DNA from: Paraglomus occultum
Taxonomy: Eukaryota > Glomeromycota > Glomeromycetes > Paraglomerales > Paraglomeraceae
Assembly: GCA_910592205.1 (NCBI GenBank)
Contig: CAJVPJ010000900.1
Span: 1 to 14,819, forward strand
Direction of reading: 5' to 3'
DNA: 14,819 nt
In this document: positions 1 to 9,929 of the stretch, piece by piece
How positions within the stretch are numbered: position 1 is the first letter of the stretch
How the letters are laid out: each line of letters opens with the position of its first letter
Notes under the pieces: model-generated
Database searches by the model: none
Told to the model about the DNA's origin: nothing
The model's input: only the letters and a program-made list of their open reading frames with translations
Made by a program: the position numbers and the translations under genes

Positions 1-647
1 GGATGCTCAAATGCATGTAGAGATGAAATATGAGGGAGATATGAGAATGACCGTGGCAACAGAACTGAGAATGAACTATCCGAGTTCAATGTTTATGAGT
101 TTGCCCGTGAGATTAAGCATAACAGGATTCAGCTTTCATGGTAAATTTGCATCTAGTTCAATCGAGGATCGAGAAAGAAGGAACCTCGGAACACAAAGGA
201 TTGCAAATTGAATTGAAACTAATTTCTTTACCTGTTTACGTGATGAACATACCGCCTGATTTGTAGCAACTGCAGTAATAGCCTATCTTCAGCGGCGAGT
301 AAACTTTTGTTTCCTTGAACCCAAGACTCCAAACGAAAGGTCATTATCAGATTAACCATCATCGTTGTTCGATTTTGCGCTTTTACTGAACGTGGATTTG
401 TTTATGTCTCTAGTCTGCTCAAAGACGTTCACATAGAATCAGAAGTCGGAAATAAAGAAAAGCAAGGTTATTATACGGATTGATTTGCATTCTTTTCTCA
501 CAAATTTAATGCACGAATATTAATCCATTTTTCTCTGCAGTTCTCAAAAATGTTGGCAAAGTTGAGAGATTTATCGTAGATCAATTGAGAAATGTGATCG
601 ATGAGGAATTCGTATTCCCTAGTTACTTTTCCATAGAGTTTGATTAA
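1..647 (+). CDS. MDM12: Mdm12, ERMES complex subunit (3' part of gene, four exons, 5' end outside window)
   Basis: This is the C-terminal part (123 residues) of Mdm12, an SMP-domain lipid-binding subunit of the ERMES tether (Mmm1, Mdm10, Mdm12, Mdm34) that moves phospholipids between ER and mitochondria. Exons inferred by me: 1-140 (frame begins at base 2), 267-339, 414-466 and 541-647, with a TAA stop at 645-647. The spliced length from base 2 is 372 nt, a multiple of three. Family hallmarks appear in order: a YEGDM strand, then NYPSSMFMSLPVRLSITG, then TAVIAYL and FCFLEP, then ESEVGN, and finally LKNVGKVERF and EEFVFPSY before the stop. This matches the order of the corresponding blocks in yeast Mdm12 as I recall it. 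The second and third introns have weaker 5' sites (GTCATT, GTTATT), but homology fixes the junctions. The start codon and N-terminal half lie to the left of the window. The 3' end faces the RdRP gene, whose stop is 264 bp away. Confidence 0.9.
141..266 (+). other. MDM12 intron (126 nt)
   Basis: GT-AG intron with 5' site GTAAAT and 3' site TTGTAG. It splits an Ala codon (G at 140, CA at 267-268). A branch-like CTGAT lies just before the acceptor. Unspliced, the frame runs into a stop at about 209-211. Spliced, the conserved SMP strand continues as ATAVIAYL, which is why this acceptor was preferred over the CAG at 273-275. Confidence 0.85.
340..413 (+). other. MDM12 intron (74 nt)
   Basis: GT-AG intron with an unusual 5' site (GTCATT), a branch-like CTGAAC at about 386-391 and 3' site CTCTAG. 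It separates the FCFLEPKTPNE block from LLKDVHIESEVGN and splits a Ser codon (AG + T). Without it the frame meets a TAA at 353-355. Confidence 0.8.
467..540 (+). other. MDM12 intron (74 nt)
   Basis: GT-AG intron with 5' site GTTATT and a pyrimidine-rich 3' site TCTCTGCAG. It splits a Val codon (G + TT). Removing it joins NKEKQ to VLKNVGKVERF, which is the expected order in Mdm12. Confidence 0.85.
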
Positions 648-690
648 ATTATACTAGTAAAAGGTTACTGTTAAAAAAATTTTTTATATT

Positions 691-696
691 TTTATT
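691..696 (-). promoter_or_regulatory. Candidate polyadenylation signal (AATAAA) for the RdRP gene
   Basis: The minus strand reads AATAAA here, about 215 nt past the RdRP stop codon. It is the only perfect AATAAA I noticed on that strand between the two stop codons. Using it would put RdRP transcript ends close to the MDM12 stop at 645-647. Confidence 0.4.
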
Positions 697-911
697 CAAA
701 CTATATAAGAACTTAAAATGCAAGCGATATTTTTGCATTTACGTGTAAATGTTCACAAAATGCTTGTATTGTCCTGCTTAGTATTTCGTAAAGAGATACT
801 TATAAAAAACAAACCTATTCCTAAAATTCGACAACTTGTAGAAAATCAATTATTAGATTTCGTTTCTATGTTGTCAGTGAAGTTTCACAAGATTACTTTG
901 GATTGGGGATT

Positions 912-3900
912 CTAGATTCCGTTCCGTCGCAATGACATCCGAATTCTAGATATTCCACCATCACTAGCTGGCTCCTCGCCTGGGATGTTGACATTCACAA
1001 CTCTTTCTATCTGTGTACTGCTACTACCATTACGCCTCATTGACGATGGTCGCTGCTGATACGACGTATGCACGACTGACCTAGGTCCGCGATAAACGTC
1101 TTCTAAAGCTTTGACTCGGCCAGAATTGCGAATGGCAATATCACATAAATGGTCATCAACGGTCCACGGAAAGGAAATCATGCCATCCGAAGCCTCATCC
1201 CCTCTTTCGCTTGGATGATAAGTAACATAATACCAAGCATAAGCCTTAGCTTCTAGTTTGCTCTTAATGTCCACCTGGCTTTTAGCCTCGGCTGCTGATT
1301 TCACCGAATATTCGGCAAATATATCTTTTTCAAATTTTTTGCGGTAATTGCGTCGAATAGCGGTCATCGCTTCACTAACCGCTCTCTGTACTTCACGCGG
1401 CTTCTTTTGCTCTACCTTTATGGTAGAGTTGACTATGAATCCACTGACAACCTCGTGTTCGGTCGCAACGCCATATTGATTCATTAGGCCGCTTACGTCT
1501 GCATCATATGCACGTTTCGTAAGACGAGCGTCTTCCAGATGCTGTTCATAGCCATCCACGAATAATCGTTGATCAAATTTAAGGCCCGTCTGCGGGGAAA
1601 AGTTAACAGATTGAAGTTGTATGGATCTGTACAATTTTCCAAGAATCTTTTTAGATTCATAAGATGGCTTATCCGCTTTATCCATAAAATCCGGATATTC
1701 GCTTACACGCAGTTCCTTTGGGAATTCAGCAGGGACACCCGTTTTAGGAAAGTCTACCGCCTCAGAATGTAACTGCGCCAGTCGCAAACAGTTTCCATGC
1801 ATAGCGCCTACTGATTCTTTATCTGCTTTTGCCACGTGAGCATTTGCTATTTGGCCAAGATTGTCATTGAGAATGTAATTCACAAAGAATCTTTTGATAT
1901 GATCAACCGTAACCTTTTCCACAGTAAACGGCTCTGGCGCTTGATATTCCATGGGTGCAAAATTCTTTTCTGGTGGTACTAGTCGTTTATCCCAAATCAC
2001 CGTAAAGTCGTCTCCATCCAGGTCACCTCCACTACACATGTTTGGTAAATCCCTGTACCCAGTTGCTGGAAATACCAAAACGTCAACTAAATGTTTGAGT
2101 TCTGGACATTTGACTGCTGTAACTACTCTTACATCTCCAGGGTGGAAACAAGGGTTACGGAACACTACACAGGTGCCCGTTACCACATTCCTCACGGAAG
2201 GGTTATTTGGGTCCGAGATACATACAAATATCTCATCTTCTTTCAGTGAATGAGTCTCGTCCACCACTCCTAAAAGAAAGGCTCCCTCGTCGACAAATAT
2301 CTTCGCTTTATTTTTGAGATCACGAAGACACGAGGTACGAAACAGTGATAATAAATTGGCTAACCAAGGATCCTGTTGTCGCATGAAACCCGCTCTGACC
2401 ATATCAGCTAGTCGACGTGAGACACCCCATTCGTCAATGTACCGTAACAGTACCTGCATAGCACTATGTTCACTTTGAAGCATGCGATCAAGATCTTCTA
2501 CTTGCGCATCTCTCATCTCCATGAATACTTCATCGGGGACCTTGAGAGTGGACAAGAGGGTAATGGCTTGCCTGTTCAGATACGCAGGCAAAAATGTCGA
2601 CGCTCTTATGACTTCCAGCTCGGTATGCGGTGAGTCAAACTTGCGTTGACTCGGTCGAACTTGGATTTGTTTCTCTCGAACATATGGAGACATGCATAAA
2701 ACACCTTTGTACCCACCCAGACGGAATTGTACAGCAGAAGGGGTGCTTTTTAGATCGAGAACTTCAGCAATTTGTTGGCATAGCGCTGGTGATATCTTTC
2801 CACAACCATCGGAGAAATTGTATCCATTTCTCGTAATATCATCGATGGTTTGAATATCGCTCACAGGTAGATGAGTCACTGCGCGAGTACTCGAAAAGCA
2901 TTGTCCCATGCGTGCAGCGTATTTTGCCACTACTTTGATGCCACTTAAATTCCCCATCCACTTGCGTATGTCATCAGCGCTTAATTTATCTGTGGGGGCA
3001 AAGAACCAGCAAGAACGATCTCGTAACTGACTTGAAGAGAAGGCCAAAAATTCGTACTTTCTATTTCCAATCTGAATCCCGTTCACGAGAGTAAAATGAA
3101 CCCTATTGAAAGCTGAGACATGGTTATCTCCATTAGCCGATGGAAGTTTTCCATTTTCGTCATTGAATTGAACTCTTAGGAAACGTTCTTTGTGATCTTT
3201 AAAATATCTGATTGTTCTATTGCTTGTCTCCATAGTTGGCGGTAATATGTACATTTTGGAAGGGGTAATGACAACCTTTCGCATCATGACACAGTACGAG
3301 GGCACCGTCTCTTGCTTGTCACCCCCTCGAAGTTTAGAAATTTCATTCCTCAATTGTTCGAGAGGATTATAAATTCTCGTCTTGCGTTGATAGAATTTCT
3401 CTAAAATGGCAAGAGCTGCCTCTTTCTTTAGAGCATGAAGCTCTTCCATGAACTCATCGTTGAGATTGTAGTCGTGCATGAAACCGTGTGTAATAATACA
3501 TTCCAACATATAAAGTACATCAAAGTCCAGCATTGACCTATCAACATATTTTTTCATATTGCTTCCATCGACAATATTTATATGCCCGGAAAACATCGCT
3601 TCTCTTGATACAAGATTAAACTCGGCAGCCCTTAATAACATTTCCTTGAGCTTGCCGACTCCTCTAAACTTGTCAAGAATGAACGTAATCCTGTACGCGT
3701 ACCATCTGCCAAGTTCTTCGCCTGTAGCGTTTGGATACGATGGCATCGTCGGCTGCTGGAGCTCTTCATCGCTAGGTTTCCCTACCCGGACGGCGGTCAT
3801 CCTCTGCCAACACTCCATTGAATTCCATTCAAACTGATTCCTCGTCTCTAGTTTCTCATTCAGGAAGGATAATTTTGGTGGGAATTTCGTTCGTATTGTA

Positions 3901-4832
3901 GTTACGGCGCGCGCCTGCTCGTTCTGTGTATCGAGTTCTGTTTGGAAATCACCATCAACGTCATTAAAGTAAGTTTCGAGTCGAAACCGATATGTCTTGC
4001 CGTTGTTCCCCTTAATAAAACCAAATTCGGCTTCAAGACTGCGCCTTGAGTAGTTTAGCTTAAACTTTACGTCATTGTCTGTTTTCCACTCTTTAACGAA
4101 GGTGTCTTGTTGAACGAATAAACCCATTTCCAAAGACTTGGCCTGTAGGAAATCATTTCTGCGTTCTCTTGAGAAATTTTGCTCGTTTTCATATCTGGGT
4201 GGCGATGTGATCTCTATGCGCAACTGCTTGCCATGAAATCTCGGGGTCTGTTTCCAAAATTCCGTTTCCGGTGGCGGTCTTTCGGAACGAGCAAAACAAA
4301 TAAATTACACAGTTTTGATATTATAATTTGTATCGTTGCAAGTCAATCAAACATACGCATTTATTTAAAACAAACCTCACCTGTACAAAAGGTATACTGT
4401 CCCGGTGAAAACAGTGCCCAATTCTCGCGTGTCCATAGTGATTTTCTCCAAGTGACCGTAGCCCGAGAAAAATTCTCTCAATTCAGCCAAAGTAGCATTT
4501 GGTTGTAAATTGCTAACTTTCAGGTCTAGCCGCTGGCTTCTTCCACGACTGCTGTATCCGTTATACCCGCGACTACTATCATATCCACCGCGACCACTGT
4601 CATATCCACCGCGACCAACGTCATATCCACCGCGACCACCGTCATATCCACCGCGACTAGCGTCATACCCACCGCGACCAGCGTCATAACCGCCGCGACC
4701 AGTGTCATATCCGTTGCCGCGACGGGAATAACTACTATACCTATTACTGCTTTCGTAACCATTTTGACGATGGTTTTGCCCGTTCCCTCTGCTGTAGTTG
4801 CTTGTTCTCGGATGCGACACCACTGGCATCAT
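912..4832 (-). CDS. RNA-dependent RNA polymerase of the RNA-silencing type, with N-terminal RGG repeats and RRM
   Basis: Cellular RdRPs of this family copy single-stranded RNA into dsRNA that Dicer cuts into small RNAs. Exon 1 is 4832-4381 and exon 2 is 4278-912 (stop TAG), giving 1272 residues. Order: a short N-terminus; seven GYDxxRG repeats (41-89); an RRM (about 102-180) interrupted by the intron at Arg151; a region of unknown fold; the RdRP core (about 486-1035); and a basic, Ser/Arg-rich tail. Core hallmarks: VVITPSKMY (from 486), EFLAFSSSQLR (from 560), NFSDGCGKIS (FSDG at 639-642), RLGGYKGVL, RPSQRKF, FRNPCFHPGD, and CSGGDLDGDDF with the catalytic acidic DLDGDD at 903-908. No key residue is missing, so the enzyme is probably active. 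The start is the first of two adjacent ATGs (4832, 4829). The second exon alone can be read from a TTG at 4223, but joining the exons completes the RRM, so the spliced model is better. It is related to plant RDR and fungal QDE-1-type enzymes; which paralogue is unclear. Confidence 0.96.
4279..4380 (-). other. RdRP gene intron (102 nt)
   Basis: On the minus strand the donor is TACAG|GTGAGG and the acceptor is CGAAAG|A. The junction rebuilds an Arg codon (AG + A). Unspliced, the frame stops at once (TGA at 4379-4377). Spliced, the RRM continues through PPPETEFW to FHGKQLRIEI, the expected last strand of an RRM. A second in-phase AG at 4241-4240 would delete part of the domain. Confidence 0.88.
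4566..4712 (-). repeat. Coding 21-bp minisatellite (seven GYDxxRG units) in the RdRP gene
   Basis: Seven consecutive 21-bp units (147 bp) encode GYDTGRG, GYDAGRG, GYDASRG, GYDGGRG, GYDVGRG, GYDSGRG and GYDSSRG at residues 41-89. The two middle positions vary while Gly, Tyr, Asp, Arg and the closing Gly are constant. RG/RGG-Tyr repeats of this kind are typical of disordered RNA-binding regions that are often arginine-methylated and can drive condensation. Alternative frames across this tract are open too, but they only encode repetitive hydrophobic peptides and are shadows. Confidence 0.95.
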
Positions 4833-7507
4833 CCTGACTATGTTACTCTAATTCAAGTTTGAACTGAGATTTATGCCTTTAGCGTTGTCACTTAAGGTAT
4901 AAAGCCAAGACTATGCAAGACGGTCGTGTTTAAAGCTTTTAGTTATTTTTGGGGAACTCGACAAAACCACTGTGTTGGCTGTGGCTAAATGTGGCTGGGG
5001 ACGTCACAAGACGGTTTGAATTGAAGCAAAACTTGGAAGGTGTCGACTTTGTCTCGGTAACGTTGACTATATTTTCCGGATTCGTGATGTACAGCTTAGT
5101 TTTAGACCAAGCGACTCGACCATATTTTGGACTTTTCCTAGCCACATCATATCAAATGCGGGGTTCACATTGTTGGTGGAACCGCGGGATTCCCAAACAA
5201 AGAAGACACTGAAAAAAAGTTTGCGCTAACTATAATAAGAAAAATTTACTTGCTGACAATGGTTTCAGATCGCACAAGATTTATTGGCCTAGATCGCATA
5301 TCTTTACAAGTACAGCGGACAGTGAATTGACTGCTATATTAATGCATGAAGAGCCATATATAATTTGTGTTAATTCTACTAATAATGACGATAATGTGTG
5401 ATTCAACAAACGTTTAACAATACATGGGAAACGGCAGCAGACTGTAACAGATTCCACTAAACTCTTACATTTCGCCCCTTGCCTTTGATCGCTAACCAAA
5501 GAGCATAAGGCCTTAGTAACAATACACAAATACGTGATATGAGAAAATAGAACCTTGTTGTAAGTATCTATTATCTATTATCTATTATTCATTACAAGCG
5601 TCTATTCAGATTATTATCTTGAGGCGTTTTTATTTCTGTCACCTTTCGGACGATCGATCGATCAATAATACAGTCACGCTTCTCTAAATGCATATCCGCA
5701 AAATTTATGCTTTTTAAAAAGGAGGTAAAGGAGGTGCTATTTGTAAAGGGTAAGTAAGCAAGTTGATTGGATATCCTTTTTTACAAACATCCAGAATGTT
5801 ACACCGAGAATGATGGGTGAAATTTCTGTGAAAAGGAAATAAGTTAACTGTGTAACATTGATAAATTAATCGAGCTTGATACCAAAAAGCTACCAAATAC
5901 AGAAAGCCTTAACTAGGATCTTGGACTTGTGACTAACTATAACATTCATTGAGCTTCGAAAAGACGAGACAATGTTTACACTGCCTAATTGTTCTGCCAA
6001 TTATAATCCATCGGAGCGGTTAAAGGAGTTCGCTTGAAGAGATGTCGATATCTCATCGTCTCATCTAATGCGTAAAAAAAATTCGACGCATTTAAAATAC
6101 TGGTGCATTTACAAGCGATAAAATCATGATTGCGCTCAAGTAATATACCAAAGACTAGAACCTTTTGCTATTGATCGTTACAATTTACTGTCATACTTAC
6201 TTGGGCCAGAAAGTTTGTCTTGACGAAATCGACTTGACGGCTCACTGAAGATTACCATACAGTCTTTTATTTGGTACACTCACTCTTTGCTTGCAAAAAG
6301 AAATACTGCTGCTAGTACATTATTATTAACGCAACGTGTTCATTTACAATATGGTTAATTGGTAAAAAGATATTAATATGTGGCAGCATATTAGCAATTT
6401 CATTGTCCCGTATGCGTATTTGTTTGCAATAGTAGTAGAAATTTGAACTTTGCTTAACGCATTTGTGCTGACAAATTCATTGCCATGTCTGGGAATCTAC
6501 TCATGCAAACCAACAAAACAAAACAATATTTTTGTTGCCGAAAGTTCTAGCGATACCACTTACTATTATGGGTTATCTCTAAATGCATACATTTGTCCTG
6601 TCTCTAGTTCGGACTTGGTTTGAATAGTTAGTTCCTGCAATTTAGACCAGTAATCGTATTAATTGATCCGCCACACACACTCGGTACAATCGCTTTTAAC
6701 TGTGAATTCTACGCAACTGCTTTGTGTCTAACGCGTATTGGTAAGAATCTTGTCTTCACATGGATTCTGCTTGTGAAGTTTCCACATTTAGTAAATAACA
6801 ACTGTAATGTGATGCGATTTGTTGTTTAGCAAATAGAGACGAGTACTTACAAGATAATACCTTTGTATTGATATAATCATACATCGTATCGGTCTCATAA
6901 CCCATGTATGCAATATCACAATGTCTACTTTCTTATGAACCAAAAAAACTATGCTGTATATATTAACATTATAATTCCAAACTGACATACAGTCACGCAA
7001 CTTTGTTAGATGTCTCGAGTCAAAGCTATTGATATGAGGCATTGCGTAAGACAATACGGATTGAAATACACAATACAATCAACCCTATACTAATACGAAT
7101 GGCACTAGTCATTTTTATCGGTATAAAGAAATTTGACTGGCATCCATTTTTTTTAAACTATTACCGCACGATCGAGCTGCCTTTTGCTGTTTCTCGCCTG
7201 TTGTCCGCTTTGTGAGAACGCAAGTGTGTAATTGTCGTAACAAATGTGAGAGAGATTCTACGGTTTGGAATTGCACCTGAATCACTGACGCGTTGCAAAA
7301 CGGTTTCCGTGCGAAAGACAATCAATTACGTGTAAATTGATATCCAAGGTTACGGGTGTTGGTATATTAAGCATGTAAGATGTCCAGACGTCAGTTTGCA
7401 TTCATGTCTCTTACCCGGCTGATTCTTCACCCTTTTTGGATATGCAACGATCCAGTTTTAGGACTGTTGTAATAAATTAATAATCAAACGCGTCTTCCTG
7501 TCTTTAG
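4833..7507. other. Intergenic, upstream of the RdRP gene; no defensible gene
   Basis: AT-rich spacer holding the RdRP promoter. A weak TATA-like TTTATACC lies on the minus strand at about 4896-4903. From 4939 to about 5212 both strands stay open (68 and 87 codons), but neither frame has an ATG at its beginning or a recognisable domain. There is a short (TATCTAT)-type repeat near 5566-5590 and a GATC run at about 5651-5663. The stretch 7100-7507 looks less AT-rich and contains short open frames and a splice-like GTAAGA...CTTTAG pair (7375-7507). Otherwise I see nothing. Confidence 0.6.
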
Positions 7508-7660
7508 GGACACCTCGATAGCTTTCGTACAATGTATTGGCCGTTTTCAAGGTTCATACCAAACTATTGTCACAAACTAATGGCAACACTGGCTCGGTTC
7601 GAGGCTAGAGAAAGAATGATAAGAGGAAGAGTAATTGGAGCGGTTAGAGGAGAGATCTAA

Positions 7661-9478
7661 ATAAAAAAAATAAACAATTTTTAAAAATCTATGATGAAGA
7701 TAAAAATAAAGAGGTCGACATTAATGAATTAACAACAAAAAGAAGCAAATGGTTAGAGATAACCAAGTTCGAAAAACAATTAATTTTAGTTGCAATTCTC
7801 TTTTTTGTGCTAAATATAATTTCAAACAGCTGCTTGATGATAAGCTCAGGGACTTGACAAAACAAGCACGGAAATATATCAAAAACAAATCGTGACGTTC
7901 GCATCCGAAAAGCAAGACGACAGTATGTTGGAAATTATACGTATCATCTTCCCTGAAAGTGTAAACTTATATTTATCTACACTAGTTAGTTTGAAGTGAC
8001 AATAGAGCGCAGATCAGAGCTGTCGGGATGCTAAAGGCATGGATATAGAATCATAATCTTTAACAAAACCCGAAATAAAATATTACCCTAAAACGCTTAC
8101 AGCACAATTTATTAAGTAGTAGTTTCCGAAATCTTTGCTCAATAATTGACAAGAACACACGTACTATCATGCTTGCGCGATAACCATTGTAAGAAGGAAA
8201 AAAAAAATTTTTTTGATGGGCACAATCGCTCCTTATCGAACGTTAAGAAGAACATATTATATTCTCGATTGGATAACTTGTTATTAGCTCGTTTACAACA
8301 ACGTTGAATTTTTATTTATTTAAAATCCAAATTCAACAAAACAGACTTACGTCTCACACGAAAAAGAACTGAAAAGTAATTTAACATTGTGTGCGAAAAA
8401 TCGACTCTTTAATTTAGCAAAAAATCCAGACCCGTAAATTCTGGCGTTTGTTATTTATCGTTGAAAATTTCTTTAGTAAGGAAATATAATCATACACAAT
8501 AAAGTCCAATTTGATGATATGCCTGACCTTCTGTATGACAATCCCTGTTGTGTCTTCTTTGTTAAGAACGGTTACAGTGGTTTCAATCGTCAATTAACGC
8601 GTACTACGGTTATTTCGTCACACTTGAAACTCATTCTAAATATTAATCGATATTGAATTTTTGTTAAATGCGGTTTATACACAAAATCGCAAGATAAATA
8701 CTGGTACTTTACGTAGTACGTCCTATTAATATAGCATATAGAGATGTATGTATGTTGTGAGCCAAATGTTTAAAATAAATGCCAAGAAACGATTTTTTCT
8801 AAAGTAAAGTGCCTTGTCCTAAAATTGAATAGTATTAGACTAAAAAATAAACCTTCTTACGCTTATCTACCAACTTTAAAGAGCTCGGAATTACAAGAGC
8901 TCTTAACGGTCCTAGAACATTACCCATAAGAAGTCACATGAGGCCAAGACGACTACAAAATAAATATGGCAACAATTTCTTATTCGTGTGATGAGCCACA
9001 ACATTGTCATATTAACAACATTATAATGTTGTTTCCCCGATTCTTCTTACAGATTTCCTAGGCATACAATCTGTGTAACTACTCTATTTCCGCTATGCGA
9101 CGTTTTCCCATACCAAACTTTATTCTTACTTTTTTTTTTCCATCCATCCAGAGAGGGAAAAAGAAAGAAAGCCAAGAAACGATAGATACCGATACGTTTT
9201 CCTTTATAAAACACGGTACTTGAGGTTCTCAGTCGAGATGCATGTTTCTACAGCGACTATTTGGCTAGATCGGTATACATCGTCTTGGCTGAATCCGAGT
9301 CTTTTATTGGTCAAGTCCACTTGGCCTCATGCTATATGCAACGCATGCGGCAAACTAAGTTGCTCGTACTATTTATAGTAAAAAATTAAAAACAAAAAAG
9401 TCACAAGGTGCCTTTGTGTTTAGTTTACCAAAGTATCTCTCACTTGATTTAGAATTTCAAAAGTGAAAGAATTTTTCA
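7661..9478. other. Intergenic AT-rich spacer
   Basis: No convincing gene. It begins with A-rich sequence holding AATAAAAAAAATAAA just after the stop of a short open frame that ends at 7660. It also holds a 45-codon ATG frame at 8519-8656 (plus strand), which is of a length expected by chance, an A10T7 run at 8198-8214, a hairpin-capable AAGAGCTC repeat (8879-8886 and 8897-8904), and a perfect 20-bp palindrome at 9014-9033. Confidence 0.6.
9014..9033. repeat. Perfect 20-bp palindrome
   Basis: AACAACATTATAATGTTGTT equals its own reverse complement over all 20 bases. It could bind a dimeric protein or form a small cruciform. It lies in spacer with no adjacent gene, so no function can be assigned. 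Confidence 0.9.
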
Positions 9479-9718
9479 ATGATAGGATCTGTATATTTGA
9501 TAGAGTCTATCTCATTACTATTTATAATTTCAGTTTCCGGAACGCAAAATAAACAGTTTAATATTAACCAATCCTTGATAAAATGGCAACCCATTAACGG
9601 ACAACAGGATGTTATTTACGAGCAGATATTTGAAAAACTTTCCTTTCTTGAAAATAAAGAAGGGGAGACAAAAAAGGAAACGCGAAAAAACGCTTTTAAA
9701 ATAGCAATTTCAGGATAG
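9479..9718 (+). CDS. Possible small open frame, 79 residues, unknown
   Basis: ATG-initiated frame ending in TAG. The first 20 residues are hydrophobic (VYLIESISLLFIISVSG), which could pass for a signal peptide, and the rest is Lys/Glu/Asn/Gln-rich, as expected of AT-rich DNA read by chance. There is a TATA-like CTATTTATAG about 110 nt upstream, but no homology that I recognise and no neighbouring gene. A frame of this length is about what chance would give in roughly 10 kb of such DNA, so it may not be a gene. Confidence 0.2.
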   Translation: MIGSVYLIESISLLFIISVSGTQNKQFNINQSLIKWQPINGQQDVIYEQIFEKLSFLENKEGETKKETRKNAFKIAISG

Positions 9719-9858
9719 TCGTATGCTCGAGTAGAGTGTCTAGACTTGGTTTGAGTAGTATCGGTTACAATACGTAGTATATAGTGATAATTCACAATGG
9801 AAGAAACTATCCATCGAAATATTAACTAAAATTTTAACAAGATTACAAAGTTGTTTTG

Positions 9859-9929
9859 TTTCTTTTCTTTTCCTCTCCTCTCCTCTCCTCCTCCTTCTTC
9901 TTCTTTTTCTTCTTCTTTTTCTTCTTCTT
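9859..9929. repeat. Uninterrupted 71-nt polypyrimidine tract
   Basis: Every base on the plus strand from 9859 to 9929 is C or T, moving from TTTTC units through CTCCT units to CTT units. Parts are mirror-symmetric, so intramolecular triplex (H-DNA) is possible. No gene adjoins it, and the sequence does not suggest a coding role. Confidence 0.95.

Noticed and set aside
239-259. GTGATGA and CTGA resembling C/D snoRNA boxes in the first MDM12 intron
   Set aside because: Only about ten bases separate the boxes and there is no terminal stem, so a snoRNA is not supported.
718-915. 65-codon plus-strand frame between MDM12 and the RdRP stop
   Set aside because: Lies in the gap between the two convergent genes, ends at the RdRP stop region, and has no recognisable features.
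1951-2253. 100-codon plus-strand frame inside the RdRP gene
   Set aside because: Antisense shadow of the highly conserved RdRP core; no independent motif or codon signal. The same applies to the other plus-strand frames between 1569 and 4508.
4526-4762. Open frame of repeated VAVDMT-type units on the minus strand
   Set aside because: It is a frame-shifted reading of the 21-bp GYDxxRG repeat inside the first RdRP exon.
7590-7612. GGTTCGAGGCT resembling a tRNA B box
   Set aside because: The flanking bases do not form a T-stem, and no A box or acceptor stem is present.
8519-8656. 45-residue plus-strand frame starting MPDLLYDNPCCVFF
   Set aside because: Length is expected by chance; no polyadenylation signal, splice signals or homology recognised.
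6612-9759. GACTTGGTTTGARTAGT found at 6612-6628 and 9743-9759
   Set aside because: Sixteen of seventeen bases match, but the similarity does not extend into the flanks; too short to call a dispersed element.
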